Made by a program: the position numbers and the translations under genes. The notes below the pieces were generated by a model that was given only the letters and a program-made list of their open reading frames with translations, did no database searches and was not told the origin of the DNA. Shown one piece after another: positions 13,839-15,561 of a DNA stretch of 15,561 bases; within the stretch, counting starts at the first letter, position 1, and each line of letters opens with the position of its first letter. Location: positions 1 to 15,561 of the forward strand of contig CAZPQL010000065.1 of the NCBI GenBank assembly GCA_964588725.1, read 5' to 3'. The stretch comes from UBA5972 sp964588725 (GTDB lineage Bacteria > Pseudomonadota > Alphaproteobacteria > Rhodobacterales > Rhodobacteraceae).

Positions 13839-14370
13839 CGGACTTACGCTTTACTGGAAGCTTTATTGGCTGTGGGTCGGGATCACCATCGGGCTTTACG
13901 CGGCGCTGGTATTTTGGGCCGGACCCCGGTTGTCGGTTCGTGCAGGCGGCTTGACGCCGCTCGACCTGCGTATGGGTGGTTATGATCTGGCGGGCGCAAA
14001 GGAATTGCTGGGCCATTTTGACGCCGGCAATGTCGGTTCGTACCTTAACGTCTGGTATCCGCTTGATATGACATTCCTCAGCTTTATCACGCTGGCCATG
14101 GCGGCGGGGCTTTGGCAGCTGTTTCGTCGGGTCAAACTATTGGTCAGACTGGCCGTAACAGCGATACCTTTGGCCTACGGGCTGTTTGATGTTTTCGAAA
14201 ATAATGCAGTGGCGGCTTTGTTTGCCACCGGCGCGGACGGTTTGACGACGGCGAGCGTAAAAATGGCGGCGCAGTTCACGCAAGCCAAGTTCGTGTTCTT
14301 TTTTATGGCGGTATTTTTCATTCTTTTCGGGCTGGTCGCCGATATTTTGGCACGGCGCAAGGGACTGTGA
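13828..14370 (+). CDS. four-helix integral membrane protein of unknown function
   Basis: A 180-residue protein with hydrophobic helices at about 12-32, 79-98, 104-123 and 149-172, short positively charged loops (RRVK at 100-103, ARRKGL at the end) and no signal peptide cleavage site. Between helices 1 and 2 lies a polar segment of about 45 residues (LDLRMGGYDLAGAKELL) that may be extracytoplasmic. Buried polar residues stand out: Asp80 at the start of helix 2 (YPLDMTF) and Asp121/Glu124/Asn125 at the end of helix 3 (FDVFENN). I do not recognise the family or a function. The ATG has AAGGA 9 bases upstream and overlaps the last 11 bases of aroA. The stop overlaps the cmk start (GTGA), so all three genes look translationally coupled. 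Confidence 0.8.
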   Translation: MKISGLTLYWKLYWLWVGITIGLYAALVFWAGPRLSVRAGGLTPLDLRMGGYDLAGAKELLGHFDAGNVGSYLNVWYPLDMTFLSFITLAMAAGLWQLFRRVKLLVRLAVTAIPLAYGLFDVFENNAVAALFATGADGLTTASVKMAAQFTQAKFVFFFMAVFFILFGLVADILARRKGL

Positions 14371-14999
14371 AGTTTACGGTCGCTATCGACGGGCCTGCTG
14401 CAGCCGGAAAAGGCACTATCGCCCGCGCTGTGGCGGCAGAGTTTGGTTTTGCCTATCTGGATACGGGGTTATTGTACCGCGCCGTGGGGATGTTGGCGCA
14501 GAGCGGCGGAGAGATCAATGAAATCGACGCCGTTGCCGCAGCGCGCAATCTGTCCGTTGCCGTTCTGGCGCGTCCGGATTTGCGTGGCGCAACAGCCGCA
14601 GACGCGGCCTCTAAGGTGGCGGTCCTGCCTTTGGTGCGGGAGTCGCTGTTGAATTACCAACGCGTATTCGCCCGCCAGGACGGCGGTGCTGTGCTCGATG
14701 GGCGCGATATCGGCACGGTGATATGTCCGGATGCCGAGGCGAAACTGTTCGTGACCGCCGATGTTGCTGAACGCGCCAGACGGCGGCATCTGGAACTGGT
14801 AGAAGGAGGGACGCAAATCGCTCTTGAACAGGTGCTGCAAGACGTCAAAACCCGTGACCGGCGCGACGCTTCGCGTGGCATAGCACCCATGAAGGCAGCG
14901 CAAGATGTGCTCTTGCTTGACACCACAAAACTGTCTATAGACGCCGCTGTTACTTCGGCGGTAACCAATATAAGAAAAATCATGCAGGGCCTGGACTAA
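14367..14999 (+). CDS. cmk: cytidylate kinase
   Basis: Phosphorylates CMP and dCMP to the diphosphates using ATP; cytoplasmic. The 210-residue protein has the P-loop DGPAAAGKGT (8-17), the CMP-binding LDTGLLYRAVG (31-41), DGRDIGTVICP starting at Asp111, and the arginine-rich lid-proximal RDRRDASRG (163-171), all diagnostic of Cmk. The GTG start overlaps the stop of the preceding gene (GTGA) and has no strong ribosome site of its own. The order aroA-cmk-rpsA is widely conserved in proteobacteria; here a membrane-protein gene is inserted between aroA and cmk. A terminator-like hairpin begins inside its last codons. Confidence 0.96.
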   Translation: MKFTVAIDGPAAAGKGTIARAVAAEFGFAYLDTGLLYRAVGMLAQSGGEINEIDAVAAARNLSVAVLARPDLRGATAADAASKVAVLPLVRESLLNYQRVFARQDGGAVLDGRDIGTVICPDAEAKLFVTADVAERARRRHLELVEGGTQIALEQVLQDVKTRDRRDASRGIAPMKAAQDVLLLDTTKLSIDAAVTSAVTNIRKIMQGLD

Positions 15000-15020
15000 T
15001 CTCCGGCCCTTTGTCTTTTC
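14986..15020 (+). terminator. intrinsic-terminator-like hairpin at the end of cmk
   Basis: AGGGCC (14986-14991) and GGCCCT (15005-15010) form a perfect 6-bp stem with a 13-base loop that contains the cmk stop codon. The 3' arm is followed by a T-rich tract TTGTCTTTTC (15011-15020). This would end or attenuate transcription from the aroA-cmk genes before rpsA, which needs high and separate expression. The interrupted T-tract makes efficiency uncertain. Confidence 0.5.
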
Positions 15021-15107
15021 AAGATTACTGCCGTTCAACCCGCAACCCAAAGACCGGTGGATCCAACCGCCCGGCCCGCTAAAGCACTGAAAAGGAACTA
15101 CATTAAT

Positions 15108-15561
15108 ATGTCTACATCTGCAACGATGGAAGAATTCGAAGCCCTTCTAAACGAGAGTCTTGAACTTGAAACCCCCGACGAGGGATCAGTCGTCAAAGGC
15201 ACGGTCCTGGCCATTGAGGCCGGACAAGCCATCATCGACATCGGCTACAAAATGGAAGGCCGCGTCGACATTAAAGAATTCGCAGACCCCGGTCAGGATG
15301 CCGAACTTAACGTCGGCGACGAAGTCGAAGTTTTTCTCGAACGCGTTGAGAACGCCAAGGGCGAGGCCGTGGTTTCGCGCGACAAGGCACGCCGCGAAGA
15401 GGCATGGGACCGTCTGGAAAAAGCCGCCGAAAAAGAAGAACGCGTCGAGGGCGCAATATTTGGCCGCGTCAAGGGCGGGTTCACCGTCGATCTGGGCGGT
15501 GCGGTGGCGTTTTTGCCGGGTAGCCAGGTTGATGTGCGCCCCGTGCGCGACGCCGGCCCGC
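15108..15561 (+). CDS. rpsA: 30S ribosomal protein S1, N-terminal part (runs off the right edge)
   Basis: Ribosomal protein that binds mRNA through tandem S1 (OB-fold) domains and helps initiation on structured messages. The frame from the ATG at 15108 stays open to the window end (151 codons). The acidic N-terminus (MEEFEALLNESL) docks on the 30S subunit via S2. The first S1 domain covers about 26-92 (GSVVKGTVLAIEAGQAIIDIGYKMEGRVD...VSRDKARRE), and the second starts at EGAIFGRVKGGFTVDLGGAVAFLPGSQV. AAAGGAA lies about 10 bases before the ATG. It follows cmk after 108 bases that contain a terminator-like hairpin, so it probably has its own promoter, although I cannot place one. Confidence 0.97.
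   Translation, partial: MSTSATMEEFEALLNESLELETPDEGSVVKGTVLAIEAGQAIIDIGYKMEGRVDIKEFADPGQDAELNVGDEVEVFLERVENAKGEAVVSRDKARREEAWDRLEKAAEKEERVEGAIFGRVKGGFTVDLGGAVAFLPGSQVDVRPVRDAGP

Noticed and set aside
1..15561. Mobile elements, CRISPR arrays, tRNA or rRNA genes, prophage genes
   Set aside because: No direct-repeat arrays, transposase or integrase motifs, terminal inverted repeats or tRNA-like cloverleaf sequences were seen; the region is conserved housekeeping DNA.

Overview
The window is a gene-dense stretch of chromosome from an alphaproteobacterium, most likely a member of the Rhodobacterales (Roseobacter group). The main lineage evidence is a SAM/SAH-type riboswitch directly ahead of metK, a class known essentially from Rhodobacterales. 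It is supported by an irr regulator divergent from fabA-fabB, by the gene order miaB...phoH-ybeY-corC-lnt-metK...trmB-aroA...cmk-rpsA, and by moderately high G+C with frequent GTG and TTG starts. It reads as a core chromosomal region; I see no transposase, integrase, phage gene, CRISPR array, tRNA or rRNA.

Layout. Bases 1-823 (minus strand) hold the start of fabB and all of fabA, the pair that makes unsaturated fatty acids without oxygen. Divergent from them are irr (976-1407), an iron/heme-responsive Fur-family regulator, and a SAM-dependent methyltransferase (1413-2141). Convergent with the methyltransferase is a divergent GT-A-like protein that has lost its DxD motif (2116-2976, minus), and miaB (tRNA methylthiotransferase) diverges from that gene at 3101.

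Between miaB and phoH sit two small envelope genes: an exported OmpA-domain protein (4662-5222) and a lipoprotein (5233-5520). They share an unusual Cys/Trp/His/Asp-rich module of about 34 residues, placed at identical residue numbers in the two proteins. Then comes a tightly packed run, phoH-ybeY-corC-lnt (5667-9634), linking RNA maturation and stress functions to membrane functions.

A putative promoter and the riboswitch (9638-9724) precede metK. They are followed by an exported ClpP-fold protein of unknown role (10906-11613) and trmB. An inverted repeat separates trmB from aroA. aroA overlaps a four-helix membrane protein gene, which overlaps cmk. A terminator-like hairpin at the end of cmk precedes the beginning of rpsA, which runs off the window.

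How the genes fit together: metK makes the SAM that the methyltransferase, MiaB and TrmB consume, and the riboswitch would shut off metK translation when SAM or SAH is plentiful. MiaB, YbeY, TrmB and S1 all serve the translation machinery. FabA/FabB, Lnt, the OmpA-domain protein and the lipoprotein serve the envelope. The least explained elements are the shared-module envelope pair, the exported ClpP-like protein, the DxD-less GT-like protein and the membrane protein between aroA and cmk.
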